Below, piece by piece: positions 16,701 to 25,236 of a DNA stretch of 64,000 bases. Position numbers and translations under genes: made by a program. A model generated the notes under the pieces. The model saw only the letters and a program-made list of their open reading frames with translations, was not told where the DNA came from and searched no databases. The first letter of the stretch is position 1. Each line of letters begins with the position of its first letter. The stretch is from Palsa-892 sp035295845 (lineage in GTDB: Bacteria > Pseudomonadota > Alphaproteobacteria > Rhizobiales > Xanthobacteraceae). Where the stretch lies: assembly GCA_035295845.1 (NCBI GenBank), contig DATGIF010000008.1:124001-188000 (forward strand), in the 5' to 3' direction.

Positions 16701-18560
16701 TCGGGCGACGTGTTCGGCAACGGCATGTTGCTGGAAAAAACCATCAAGCTCGTCGCCGCCTTCGATCATCGCGATATCTTCATTGATCCGTCGCCCGACC
16801 CGGAACGCGCCTTGAGCGAGCGCAGGCGGCTTTTCGATCTGCCGCGCTCGAGTTGGCAGGATTACGACAAGACGTTGATCTCGAAGGGCGGCGGCGTGTT
16901 TCCGCGTTCGTCGAAGAGCATTCCGCTCTCGTTCGAAGCGCGCACTTTGCTCGATATCTCCAAAAGCGATGCAACGCCCGCCGAAGTCATGCACGCGATC
17001 CTGAAGGCGCCGGTCGATCTTTTGTGGTTCGGCGGCATCGGCACGTATGTGCGCGCTTCCAGCGAGGCCGACGACAAGGTCGGCGACCGCGCCAACGATG
17101 CGATCCGCGTGAGCGGCAAGGAGCTTCGCTGCAAGGTGGTGGGCGAGGGCGCGAATCTGGGCGTGACCCAGCGCGGCCGCATCGAGGCGGCGGAAGGCGG
17201 CGTGCGGATCAATACCGACGCCATCGACAATTCGGCCGGCGTCAACACCTCCGACGTCGAGGTCAACATCAAGATCGCGCTCTCCGCGCCCGTGCGCGAG
17301 GGCAAGCTCTCGAACGAGGCGCGGAACGAGCTGCTCGCGTCGATGACCACGGAGGTGGGGCATCTCGTGCTTCGCAACAATTATTTGCAAACGCTCGCGC
17401 TTTCGCTTGCCGAGCGCTGCGCGGCCGATGATCTCGGCTTCGAAAATCGCCTGATGCAGATGCTGGAAGCGCGCGACCTCCTCGACCGCGGGGTCGAATT
17501 CCTGCCGAGCGATGCGGATATCGCCAAGCGCAGAGAGAAGAAACTCGGGCTGACGCGGCCCGAGATTGCGGTGATGCTTGCCTACGCGAAGATCACGCTA
17601 TTCGACGATCTTATTTCGTCGAATGTACCCGACGACCCCTACTTTGCGCGGGAATTGATCCGCTATTTCCCGCGGCCGCTTTCGGAGCGGTTTCCGGAGG
17701 CGGTCAACGGTCATCGCCTGCGGCGCGAGATCATCGCGACGATGCTGTCCAACTCGATCATCAATCGCGGCGGCCCGTCTTTCGTGGCGCGGATCGCCGA
17801 CGAGACCGGCGCCAACGCCGCCGAAATCGCCGCGGCCTTCGCGGCGGTGCGCGATTCCTATCGCATGACCGAGCTCAACGGCGAGATCGATGCGCTCGAT
17901 GCGAAAATTTCCGGCAAGCTGCAGCTCTCGCTTTACGCGGCGGTGCAGGATCTCTTGCTCGACCGCATCATCTGGTTCTTGCGCAACGCGCCCTTGAAAC
18001 AGGGGCTCGCCGGCATCGTCTCGCATTATCGCGCCGGCATCGAAGAGACCGAGACGAAGATCGAAGCGATCATGCCGGCGGATGCGCGCGCTGATTTCGA
18101 ATCGCGCGCGGCGAAGCTCGTCGAGGGCAACGTGCCGGAAGCGCTCGCGCGCAGGATCGCGCGGCTGCCATTGCTTGCCGCCGCAACCGATGTGATCCTG
18201 ATCGCCGATCAGGCGAAAAAACCGGTCGAGGAAGCAGCCGAAACTTATTTCGCCGCGCGCGAGTTCCTCAAGCTCGAAACCGTGGTGAAGGCGGCGCAGG
18301 AGCTTGACGTGCCGGATCGTTTCGACCGCCTCGCGCTCGATCATGCCCTCGGCCAGATCGCGGCGAGCGAACGGCAGCTCACGGCCGTGATGCTTTCGAA
18401 CGGAATGACGGGAAAAGCCGCGCTCGATGCCTGGATTGAACCGCGCCGGAGCGAAGTCGAACGGACGCGCGCGCGCATTCGGGAAATCGCAAGCACGGGC
18501 TTCACGCTCTCCAAGCTGACCGTCGCGGCCAGCCTCGTCAGCGATCTCGTGAAGAATTGA
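13716..18560 (+). CDS. gdh: NAD-specific glutamate dehydrogenase, large (GDH-180) type
   Basis: A 1614-residue enzyme that oxidatively deaminates L-glutamate to 2-oxoglutarate with NAD+. Length and domain order fit the GDH-180 class: N-terminal ACT-like modules (residues about 1-500), a helical region, then the catalytic domain. The latter includes FGKVARGGIRWSDRPQDFRT near 823-842 and the substrate-binding VGAKGGFVPKKL near 853-864. The NAD-binding domain has GGIGTYVRASSE (about 1107) and VVGEGANLGVTQRGR (about 1142). A long C-terminal domain follows. The ATG at 13716 gives the expected N-terminus; no good Shine-Dalgarno sequence is visible. These enzymes are mainly catabolic and often allosterically controlled. 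Confidence 0.96.
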   Translation: MDSDAFHTSNEESAARELVRQASLLAEEGGDLPRGFVAALFGRAAPEDLVIYSAHEIAALARLSFDHLKARTFGAPSIRISNPPAVAGSKPLANITVVEICNDDMPFLLDSVVGEIAAQELTVRLVLHPVFTVERDKAGKPLAWKGEAPAKAKDQRESFIHIHVDRIDQAHAAALEQALQATLGEVRVAVSDWKKMREEVQTAISELKKKSSPLPKEEVSEAAAFLEWLLDDNFTFLGSREYVFGNGAETSELEPADKTGLGILRASEVRVLKRGRELMTMTPEIREFMRLPVALIITKSNVRSRVHRRLHMDYIGVKRFDTRGKLAGELRIVGLFTSGAYMRSARDIPTLRPKIERVIARAGFAPESHSGKALLNVLETYPRDELFQIDDDLLYQNALAILELEERPRVRVLARRDRFDRFVSILAYVPRERYDSTIRARLGDYFAEVYKGRLSAFHPYFSDGALTRVHFIIGRDEGETPDPDRATLEAAVGKIVRNWSDGFAQALAAHHEQSQAHALNRRYREAFSAIYRDAFDPETAVADIRVLETLSRAHPFAIHFYRRDASQAEKANLKVWCFERPVPLSERVPVLEHMGFSVINERTYTVDGRSTGAPSAYLHDMTLARKGGGAVPLEALDQQLESALIAVMSGRAEDDGFNALVLAAGMAWRDVALLRTLGRYLRQTTQPFSQDYLWTTLAKHAAIAEKIVALFHARFDPRIDLPRAERAKKEAAIAGDAETALNAVESLDEDRILRQFFALVRAAIRTNFYQIDRDGHPKAVISIKFESRKIDVLPLPRPLYEIFVYSPRVEGVHLRFGKVARGGIRWSDRPQDFRTEILGLVKAQQVKNAVIVPVGAKGGFVPKKLPAAGGREAILAEGIAAYDIFITSLLELTDNIEAGGIVHPANTVLHDGDDPYLVVAADKGTATFSDAANAIAIRHGFWLGDAFASGGSAGYDHKKMGITARGAWESVKRHFREMDIDIRKTPFTVSGVGDMSGDVFGNGMLLEKTIKLVAAFDHRDIFIDPSPDPERALSERRRLFDLPRSSWQDYDKTLISKGGGVFPRSSKSIPLSFEARTLLDISKSDATPAEVMHAILKAPVDLLWFGGIGTYVRASSEADDKVGDRANDAIRVSGKELRCKVVGEGANLGVTQRGRIEAAEGGVRINTDAIDNSAGVNTSDVEVNIKIALSAPVREGKLSNEARNELLASMTTEVGHLVLRNNYLQTLALSLAERCAADDLGFENRLMQMLEARDLLDRGVEFLPSDADIAKRREKKLGLTRPEIAVMLAYAKITLFDDLISSNVPDDPYFARELIRYFPRPLSERFPEAVNGHRLRREIIATMLSNSIINRGGPSFVARIADETGANAAEIAAAFAAVRDSYRMTELNGEIDALDAKISGKLQLSLYAAVQDLLLDRIIWFLRNAPLKQGLAGIVSHYRAGIEETETKIEAIMPADARADFESRAAKLVEGNVPEALARRIARLPLLAAATDVILIADQAKKPVEEAAETYFAAREFLKLETVVKAAQELDVPDRFDRLALDHALGQIAASERQLTAVMLSNGMTGKAALDAWIEPRRSEVERTRARIREIASTGFTLSKLTVAASLVSDLVKN

Positions 18561-18564
18561 CGGC

Positions 18565-18583
18565 GTGGCCGGCCTTCGGCCAC
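18565..18583 (+). terminator. Hairpin after the glutamate dehydrogenase gene
   Basis: GTGGCCG and CGGCCAC form a 7-bp stem around GCCTT, starting 5 bp after the stop codon. The T-run after it is poor (CTTCGCTTTG), so it may be a weak terminator or an mRNA-end stabiliser. The MFS gene starts only 11 bp later. Confidence 0.35.
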
Positions 18584-18593
18584 CTTCGCTTTG

Positions 18594-19967
18594 ATGGCAT
18601 CGCGTGATTCGCCGCGGAAAGCTTCGCGCCTCGCGATTCTGGGCTGGTTGCTCTTCGCCTGGGCCTCGCAGCCTTACTTCACGCTGATCCTCACTTTCAT
18701 CTATGCGCCCTATTTCGCGTCGGCCGTGGTCGGCGATGCAACGCGAGGACAATCGATCTGGGGTTTTGCCACCGCCGTGGCGGGCGTCGTGATTGCCTGT
18801 ATTTCGCCGGTCCTCGGCGCGATCGCCGACGCTACCGGCCGGCGGAAGCCGTGGATCGCCGCTTTCGGCGCCATGCTGGTCGCGGGCGCGGCGGCGCTTT
18901 GGGTGGCGAAGCCGGGCGATGCCGCCACCATCATGCCGGCGTTGATCGGTTTCGTATTCGCGAGCATCGGCGCCGAGTTCGCGCATATCTTCTGCAACAC
19001 GATGATGCCGATGCTGGTGCCGAGAAAGAAGCTCGGCTCACTCTCCGGCCTCGGTTGGGCGACAGGCTACGTCGGCGGGATGATCTCGCTGATCCTGTCG
19101 CTGGCGTTTCTGGCGACCAACCCGGAAACCGGCCGCACGCTGTTGGGACTTTCGCCCGCCTTCGGCCTCGACGCGGCGGCGCGCGAAGGCGACCGCGCCA
19201 CGGGTCCGCTGACGGCGATCTGGTTCGTCGTTTTCGTCACGCCGCTCTTTCTGTTCACGCCCGACGGCAAGGCCCGCTACCGCTTGGGACCCGCGATCAA
19301 GCATGGGCTGCAAGCGCTCGCCGATACCGTCCGGTCGGCGCGGCAGCACCGCGATTTGTGGTTCTTTCTGATCGCGAACATGATCTACACCGACGGGCTG
19401 ATCGCGCTCTTTGCTTTCGGCGGAATTTACGGCGCCGGCACCTTCGGCTGGCAGACGATCCAACTCGGCCTGTTCGGAATTCTGCTCACCATCACCGGCA
19501 CGATCGGCGCCTATGTCGGCGGCAAGCTCGACGACCGTCTGGGCGCGAAGACGGTCGTGCTCGGCGCGCTCGTTGTTCTCGTGATTAGCATTTGTGCGAT
19601 TCTGTCGGTGAGCCGCGACCGGATTTTCTTTTTCCTGCCGGTGGCGCCGCCGGTGCCCGGCGGCGGAATTTTCGCCAGCGATGCCGAGCGATTCTATGTC
19701 GTGCTCGGCGCTTTGATCGGAATGGTGGCGGGACCCCTGCAGGCCGCCTCGCGCACGCTCTTGGTGCGGCTCGCGCCGCACGACCGACTCGCGCAATTCT
19801 TCGGCCTCTTCGCCTTATCGGGTAAGCTCACTTCGTTCATGGGACCGTTCCTCGTCGCCACGGTGACGGCGGCAACCGCGAGCCAGAAGGCCGGCATTTC
19901 GGTCCTGATCGCGTTTTACGTCGTTGGCGGCGTTCTCTTGGCGAGCGCGCGTATTCGATCAAGTTGA
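18594..19967 (+). CDS. MFS transporter of the Atg22-like family
   Basis: A 457-residue membrane protein with about 12 hydrophobic segments. The N-terminal half shows WLLFAWASQPYFTLILTFIYAPYFAS, an arrangement typical of the Atg22/UMF1-like major facilitators, and the loop AIADATGRRKPWI corresponds to the MFS motif between helices 2 and 3. The second half has GGKLDDRLGAKTVVLGAL and a late GPLQAASRTLLVRLAP segment. Substrate unknown; yeast Atg22 exports amino acids from the vacuole. I use ATG 18594; a TTG one codon earlier is also possible. No clear ribosome binding site is seen because the GDH hairpin occupies that stretch. Confidence 0.88.
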   Translation: MASRDSPRKASRLAILGWLLFAWASQPYFTLILTFIYAPYFASAVVGDATRGQSIWGFATAVAGVVIACISPVLGAIADATGRRKPWIAAFGAMLVAGAAALWVAKPGDAATIMPALIGFVFASIGAEFAHIFCNTMMPMLVPRKKLGSLSGLGWATGYVGGMISLILSLAFLATNPETGRTLLGLSPAFGLDAAAREGDRATGPLTAIWFVVFVTPLFLFTPDGKARYRLGPAIKHGLQALADTVRSARQHRDLWFFLIANMIYTDGLIALFAFGGIYGAGTFGWQTIQLGLFGILLTITGTIGAYVGGKLDDRLGAKTVVLGALVVLVISICAILSVSRDRIFFFLPVAPPVPGGGIFASDAERFYVVLGALIGMVAGPLQAASRTLLVRLAPHDRLAQFFGLFALSGKLTSFMGPFLVATVTAATASQKAGISVLIAFYVVGGVLLASARIRSS

Positions 19968-19973
19968 ACCAGC

Positions 19974-20046
19974 GCGTTCCTGACATTTTTTGCTGGAGCA
20001 TGATCCTTACCGAAAACCGGTTCCCACTTTTCGGGGATCATGCTCA
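19974..20046 (-). repeat. GCATGATC palindromic intergenic repeat, copy 1
   Basis: A 73-bp element. Read leftward it begins TGAGCATGATCCCCGAAAAG, has the central GGGAACCGGTTTTCGG, then GGATCATGCT, and ends AAATGTCAGGAACGC. It matches the element at 33568-33637 along its whole length with few changes. The core pairs with itself as a long imperfect hairpin (GCATGATC...GATCATGC). It separates the convergent MFS and purH genes, and its left-reading first three bases are the purH stop codon. Elements of this kind are abundant in Hyphomicrobiales genomes. Confidence 0.85.
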
Positions 20047-21630
20047 GTGACGGAAGTGGCGCACCCCGGTGAAAACCATCGCGACGCCTGCTTTGTCGGC
20101 GGCGGCGATCACCTCATCATCGCGGATCGAGCCGCCTGGCTGGATCACTGCGGTCGCGCCGGCTTCGATCGCGACCAAGAGGCCGTCGGCGAAGGGGAAG
20201 TAGGCGTCGGAGGCGACGACCGAGCCCTTGGTCAACGGCGCCTTCAGCTTGGCGGCAATGGCTGCGTCCTCGGCCTTGCGCGCGGCAATGCGCGCGGCGT
20301 CGACGCGGCTCATTTGGCCGGCGCCGATGCCGACGGTGGCGCCGTCCTTGGCATAGACGATCGTATTCGACTTCACGTGCTTGGCGACACGGAAGGCGAA
20401 TTTGAGATCGGCAAGCTCCGCCGCACGGGGCGCGCGCTTGGTCACCGTCTTCAATGCGAGATCGTCAACGACGGCATTGTCGCGTGATTGCACGAGCAGG
20501 CCGCCAGCGACCGATTTGAACACGAGCCCCTTGGCCCGCGGATCAGGCAGGCCGCCGGCGAGCAGAAGACGCAAATTCTTCTTGCCGCCGATGATCTTGA
20601 TCGCGTCATCACTCGCATCCGGCGCGATGATCACCTCGGTGAAAATCTCGATGATGGCGGCGGCGGCTTCCGCATCGAGCGGGCGGTTGAGCGCGACGAT
20701 GCCGCCATAGGCCGAGACCGGATCGCAGGCAAGCGCCTTACGATAGGCCTCGAGGAGACTCTTTCCTTCCGCCACCCCGCACGGATTGGCGTGCTTGATG
20801 ATGGCGACCGCGGCCGTGCGTTTGGGATCGAACTCGGCGGCGCATTCGTAAGCCGCGTCCGTGTCGTTGATGTTGTTGTAGGAAAGCTCCTTGCCCTGCA
20901 CTTGGCGCGCGCTGGCGACGCCGAAGCGCCGTTCGGGGCTTTTGTAGAACGCGGCAGTTTGGTGCGGGTTCTCGCCATAGCGGAGTTTTTCCACGAGCTT
21001 GCCGCCGAAAGTGCGCCAGGCGGGTGAATCGTCCTTCAGCTCGCCCGCGAACCAGTTGGAAATCGCCGCGTCATAGGCGCTGGTGCGCGCATAGGCCTTG
21101 GCGGCGAGATGGCGGCGCAACGCCAATGTCGTGCCGTCATGCTGTTTGATTTCCACCAGCAAAGACTCGTAATCGGCTGGATCGACGACGACCGCGACGT
21201 CATTGTGGTTCTTGGCGGCGGCGCGCACCAGCGCCGGGCCGCCGATGTCGATATTCTCGATGCAGTCCTCGAACGAAGCGCCTTTTTCGACCGTCGCTTC
21301 GAACGGGTAGAGATTCACCACCACGAGGTCGATCGGTGCGATGCCGTATTCATGCATTGAAGCCGCATGCGCCTTATCATCGCGAATTCCGAGAATTCCG
21401 CCATGCACCTTCGGATGCAGCGTTTTCACGCGGCCATCCATCATCTCCGGAAAGCCGGTGAGCTCGGAAATATCGAACACTTTCAATCCGGCATCCGTAA
21501 GCGCCTTTTTGGTGCCGCCGGTGGAAACGAGGGCGGTCCCGTGTTCCGTGAGCGCGCGCGCGAAATCGACGAGTCCCGTCTTGTCGGAAACCGACAGAAG
21601 AGCACGGGCGATCTTGCGAATATCGGGCAT
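20044..21630 (-). CDS. purH: Bifunctional AICAR formyltransferase / IMP cyclohydrolase
   Basis: A 528-residue enzyme for the last two steps of de novo IMP synthesis in the cytoplasm. The MGS-like cyclohydrolase domain (about residues 1-200) shows LLSVSDKTGL, TGGTKKAL, GRVKTLHPKVHGGIL and VVNLYPFE. The transformylase domain has YGENPHQTAAFY, KHANPCGVA, the SAYGGIVALNRP segment and the C-terminal SDAYFPFADG and IQPGGSIRDDEVI. The start is ATG 21630 (MPDIRKIARALLSVSD); the 11 codons further upstream have no similarity. The order rsmB, heparinase-like, purH is conserved in many alphaproteobacteria, and these three read leftward with short gaps. Confidence 0.97.
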   Translation of the reverse strand: MPDIRKIARALLSVSDKTGLVDFARALTEHGTALVSTGGTKKALTDAGLKVFDISELTGFPEMMDGRVKTLHPKVHGGILGIRDDKAHAASMHEYGIAPIDLVVVNLYPFEATVEKGASFEDCIENIDIGGPALVRAAAKNHNDVAVVVDPADYESLLVEIKQHDGTTLALRRHLAAKAYARTSAYDAAISNWFAGELKDDSPAWRTFGGKLVEKLRYGENPHQTAAFYKSPERRFGVASARQVQGKELSYNNINDTDAAYECAAEFDPKRTAAVAIIKHANPCGVAEGKSLLEAYRKALACDPVSAYGGIVALNRPLDAEAAAAIIEIFTEVIIAPDASDDAIKIIGGKKNLRLLLAGGLPDPRAKGLVFKSVAGGLLVQSRDNAVVDDLALKTVTKRAPRAAELADLKFAFRVAKHVKSNTIVYAKDGATVGIGAGQMSRVDAARIAARKAEDAAIAAKLKAPLTKGSVVASDAYFPFADGLLVAIEAGATAVIQPGGSIRDDEVIAAADKAGVAMVFTGVRHFRH

Positions 21631-21699
21631 CGAGAACTCCGGCAGCAGGAGCCGCGATAGCACGCAGACGCCGATCGGGAAACGGGAACGCGTCCCCGT

Positions 21700-23451
21700 T
21701 CACAGGGGCAATTGCGGCCCGCTCGCGGGACCTCTGCGCTCGGTCTGCGGCGCCTCGGTGCGCAGAAGCGTCCAGCGGATGCGCGGCGTCTTCGCCACTT
21801 CGCCCGCGATTACGATCTGGCTCGAGCGGCGGGGGCCGTCGGCGGCGGAGAGAAACACGCTCTCTTCGAGCGTTACCTGCGATTCCGGAGAGGAAAACAG
21901 CCAGCTCTGTTGCGGCAACACCAGGAGCACGGTGCGGCCGTCGGCAAGCCGGCTCGCCTTCACGTTCGGATGCAGATGAAAGCGGACCGCAAAGCGGTCG
22001 CGGCCTTTGCCGGCGGCTTTTTTGCCGCCGGACGCAAAGAAGCTGTCCTCGCCGTCGAGCCGGTTGCCGTCCTCCGCCAACAGCCACGAACGCTGATGAA
22101 TGAGCCCGTAACGCGTGGCATAGCCGTCATGGGTCGCGCGCACGAAGAGCACGCCCTCGCGCTCGCTACGGGCAACGCGCACATCGCGCGGCCCCGCCAC
22201 GATCGGCGGCCCGGTGAAGCGGCTGAAGCGGGTTTCGCGCATGAAGCGGCAGGAAGAGGCATCGTTCAGGACCGCCGTCGAATGCGCGGCGGTCGCGCGC
22301 GCGGTCCGCTGCCAGGCCTTGCGGTTCACCGCCGGCATGCCGCAATTGACGATGATGCGGCTCCGGTTGCTCGAAAATTCGAACGAGAGACACCCGGCAT
22401 GGGCATCGCTGCTGAGCGCGAAGGGCGGCGGCCGGCCGGTGTCGGCAATCACGATGCTGCGGACCGCCTCGATGCGTTGATAGCCGGAGTGCGGAGCGTT
22501 GGCGACCGGCGCGCCGCGCGCGTCGTCATAGGCAAGCACGGTCGCAAGTTCATCGCTCGGGGTGGCGCCGGCGCCGTTGAATTGCGCAAACGCGCCGTCG
22601 CCGTGCCGGAAGAAGCGCAGCATCGGCATGATGCGGTCAATCGCGTTGAGGAGCGCCGTCGGCGTCGTGACGCTGCGGGCTTCATAAGCCTGCCGCAGCG
22701 GCAGGAGATCGAGCAGGAGGTCGATCAGTACCGCGGGGTTGCGGCTGATATGCCCGCCGTCGGGCAGGATTTGGCGCTCGAGTTCGTCGGCGAGCCGTTT
22801 CGTCGCACGCTTCAGGAGCCGCGGCTCGCCGGCAATGCAAAGGCCGGCCAGCGCGAGCGCGATCGCCGCCGCAAGACGCAGATAGCCGTCACGGCCTTTG
22901 AACGCGGTGCGGCGGAGATAGCGCAGCTGGCGGGAAACGCTCCGCAAGAACGCCCGGTAAAAACCGTGGTCGGCGTCCTGCAAAATGAGCGGCGCCTGGG
23001 TCAGCCATGAAATCAGGCGGCGGGTGAGAATCTCCGGCTCCCAGGCGATCGCATGGCCGCGGCCTTGCAGCGAAATCCAGTCGGCGACGAGCGAGCGGGC
23101 GTTGACGCGCGCGAGCGAAGTGCCCGCCGCGCGCAAATGCCGGAGCCAGCCGAAGCCGAGCAATTCCTCCGCCCACTCGCGCGAAGGCGGCGTCATCTCG
23201 AAGGGCGAACGGCCGTCGGTCACTACTACTTTTCCGGCGAAGGAGAACTCGCCGGCATAGACTTCGCTCGCGATGGTCGGATCGCCGGTGCGCAAATCCT
23301 GCGGCGCGATCAGGAGGCGATCCGGCACCTGCAGCCCGATCTGCCAGCGGAAACGCGGATTGTCGACGAAGCGCACGACGATTTTTCGCCAGCCATGATG
23401 GACGACGAACGTCGCGAGCCGGACGCGCTCGGCAATTCCCTCGCGGCTCAT
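21700..23451 (-). CDS. Heparinase II/III-like protein
   Basis: A 583-residue protein with an N-terminal alpha/alpha-toroid part (about residues 60-330; WISLQGRGHAIAWEPEILTRRLISWL, GRDGYLRLAAAIALA) and a C-terminal beta-sandwich heparinase II/III domain (about 340-560; HAGCLSFEFSSNRSRIIVNCG, HSTAVLNDASSCRF). Such lyases cleave uronic-acid polysaccharides, but the alphaproteobacterial purH-linked subfamily has no proven substrate. No signal peptide is obvious at the N-terminus. It lies 78 bp after rsmB and 69 bp before purH. Confidence 0.85.
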   Translation of the reverse strand: MSREGIAERVRLATFVVHHGWRKIVVRFVDNPRFRWQIGLQVPDRLLIAPQDLRTGDPTIASEVYAGEFSFAGKVVVTDGRSPFEMTPPSREWAEELLGFGWLRHLRAAGTSLARVNARSLVADWISLQGRGHAIAWEPEILTRRLISWLTQAPLILQDADHGFYRAFLRSVSRQLRYLRRTAFKGRDGYLRLAAAIALALAGLCIAGEPRLLKRATKRLADELERQILPDGGHISRNPAVLIDLLLDLLPLRQAYEARSVTTPTALLNAIDRIMPMLRFFRHGDGAFAQFNGAGATPSDELATVLAYDDARGAPVANAPHSGYQRIEAVRSIVIADTGRPPPFALSSDAHAGCLSFEFSSNRSRIIVNCGMPAVNRKAWQRTARATAAHSTAVLNDASSCRFMRETRFSRFTGPPIVAGPRDVRVARSEREGVLFVRATHDGYATRYGLIHQRSWLLAEDGNRLDGEDSFFASGGKKAAGKGRDRFAVRFHLHPNVKASRLADGRTVLLVLPQQSWLFSSPESQVTLEESVFLSAADGPRRSSQIVIAGEVAKTPRIRWTLLRTEAPQTERRGPASGPQLPL

Positions 23452-23529
23452 TTTCCCGCAATGTCCTTTCCCGATCCTTCGTCAACATATCGGAGCGGGG
23501 TCGGCTGTCCACCAATCAGGAAAAATCCT

Positions 23530-24867
23530 TTAAGCAAGCCGCCGCAAACGCGCGGCATAAAAGCCGTCACAGCCGGAAAGCCGCTCGTTCTGATTCGCAA
23601 GATAAAAAGGAAGCGTGCGCAGATCGCCGCGCGGAGAAATAAACTCCTCGATTCCGCCGACGTCGGCGGAGGTGACGGGCACGCGTTGAAGCGACGAATT
23701 GCGCGCGAGCAGTGCTTCGGTTTGATTCTCGCATTCTTCCGGCTCGAGCGAACAGGTGGAATAGACGATAAGCCCGCCCGGTTTTGCGAGCGCCGCCGCG
23801 CGATCGAGGACTCGCGCCTGCAAGGCGGCGAGTTTCGCAAGCTCGTCGGGCCGCCGGTTCCAGGGCAGATCCGGATTGCGGCGGATGGTGCCGGTCGCCG
23901 TGCACGGCGCGTCGAGCAGGACCGCGTCGAAACGTCCGCCGTTCCATTCGGTGGCGTCGGCGGTGACTGTTTCGCAGTCGAGGCGAAGCCGCTGCATGTT
24001 CTCTTTCAGGCGGGCGAGGCGCGGCGCGGAGCGGTCGACGGCGACAACATCGCCCCCGCCGGCCGCGATCTGCGCGGTCTTGCCGCCGGGAGCGGCACAG
24101 AGATCGGCGATTTGAAGACCGGCGACGTTGCCGAGAAGCTTCACCGGAAGGGCCGCGGCTGCGTCCTGCACCCACCATGCGCCCTCGTCATAGCCAGGCA
24201 AGGAAAAAACCGGGCCGTGGGCAGCGACGCGGACCGTGCCGGTCGGCAGGACCAGGCCGCCGAGCTTTTCCGCCCAAACCGCCGCAGCATCCTTCACGCT
24301 CAGGTCGAGGGGCGGCTCCAGCGCGTGCGCGGCCGCGATTTTCCGCACGACCGCTTCGCCATAGTTCTTGATCCAGCGCTCGCGCAGCCATTCCGGCGTG
24401 TCGATGAAAGGATCGAGGGCGGAAATTCTCGCCTGTCCTTCGCGCGTCACCCGCCGCAACACGGCGTTCACGAGCGTGGCGTAATGGCGCGCAACGCGAT
24501 CGGCTTTCGCGATCTCGACGGAGGTATCGACAGCGGCGTGGTCGGGCACCGAGAGAAACAGAATCTGCGCGGCCCCGATCAGCAGGATGATTTCCACGAG
24601 CGGCGCTTCCTTCGGAAAACCGCGCTCGAGCAAGGAGGCGAGCAATGCCCGCAGGCTGCCGAGCCGCCGCAGGGTCTTCGCGACAAGCATGTGGACGAAG
24701 GCGCGGTCGCGCTCGGAAAGTTCAGCGAGGCCGGTAATTCCGCTTTCGGAATCGAGGACCCGGTCGAGCGCTTGCCGCCGATGCAGGACGGCGCGGAGTG
24801 CCTCGGCGGCAATGCTGCGGGAAGCAAGACCGGCGGAATCGGGAGTCGCCGTTTGCGGAGCGCTCAT
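23530..24867 (-). CDS. rsmB: 16S rRNA m5C967 methyltransferase (RsmB family)
   Basis: A 445-residue protein: an N-terminal NusB-like domain (about residues 10-135) and a C-terminal SAM-dependent RNA:m5C methyltransferase domain. The SAM site is ADLCAAPGGKTAQIA near 247-261; motif IV is LLDAPCTATGTIRRNPDL and motif VI is YSTCSLEPEECENQ, which carry the two cysteines used for catalysis and release. The start at ATG 24867 (MSAPQTATPD) is preferred over the open frame to 24954, which runs into the intergenic region. It is the first gene of the leftward rsmB, heparinase-like, purH group and diverges from the SDHAF4-like gene. Confidence 0.93.
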   Translation of the reverse strand: MSAPQTATPDSAGLASRSIAAEALRAVLHRRQALDRVLDSESGITGLAELSERDRAFVHMLVAKTLRRLGSLRALLASLLERGFPKEAPLVEIILLIGAAQILFLSVPDHAAVDTSVEIAKADRVARHYATLVNAVLRRVTREGQARISALDPFIDTPEWLRERWIKNYGEAVVRKIAAAHALEPPLDLSVKDAAAVWAEKLGGLVLPTGTVRVAAHGPVFSLPGYDEGAWWVQDAAAALPVKLLGNVAGLQIADLCAAPGGKTAQIAAGGGDVVAVDRSAPRLARLKENMQRLRLDCETVTADATEWNGGRFDAVLLDAPCTATGTIRRNPDLPWNRRPDELAKLAALQARVLDRAAALAKPGGLIVYSTCSLEPEECENQTEALLARNSSLQRVPVTSADVGGIEEFISPRGDLRTLPFYLANQNERLSGCDGFYAARLRRLA

Positions 24868-25023
24868 GCGGGGCGAGCCACGATGTTTTCCACGATGATT
24901 TCCTCCGGGTGTTGCCACCCGCGAGAATGATGGGTAGCAGCGAAGCGCTCGCAATAGAACCGGCGGGCGATTGTTAATGTTGGGCCGCTTGACCTTCCGC
25001 CGCCCGATGCTCGAAATACCGTT

Positions 25024-25236
25024 ATGACCAAGCCAGTGACGCCTTCACCGAACGCGCCGTCTTCGCGCAAGCTTCCGCCCGCGGCCGAGCGCGCGCTCGC
25101 GGAAGCGGCCGCGCGTCGCGCCGAGGCCGACCGCAAAGCGGCCGAGCGGCCAAAGGAAGTGGCGGGGCCAAAGGGGCCCGATCCCGTGCGTTATGGCGAC
25201 TGGGAAGTGAAAGGCATCGCGAGCGACTTTTCGTGA
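25024..25236 (+). CDS. DUF1674 / SDHAF4-like succinate dehydrogenase assembly factor
   Basis: A 70-residue protein whose C-terminal GPDPVRYGDWEVKGIASDFS is the signature of DUF1674. The mitochondrial relative SDHAF4 binds the flavinylated SdhA before complex II is assembled. The N-terminal 45 residues are Ala/Arg/Glu/Lys-rich and probably a charged helix. The stop codon overlaps the GTG start of the extensin-like gene (GTGA), so the two are translationally coupled. The sdh genes themselves are not in the window. Confidence 0.88.
   Translation: MTKPVTPSPNAPSSRKLPPAAERALAEAAARRAEADRKAAERPKEVAGPKGPDPVRYGDWEVKGIASDFS

Noticed and set aside
15843..17390. 515-residue minus-strand ORF inside the glutamate dehydrogenase gene
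   Set aside because: Antisense shadow of a strongly conserved enzyme; no start signal and no family resemblance.
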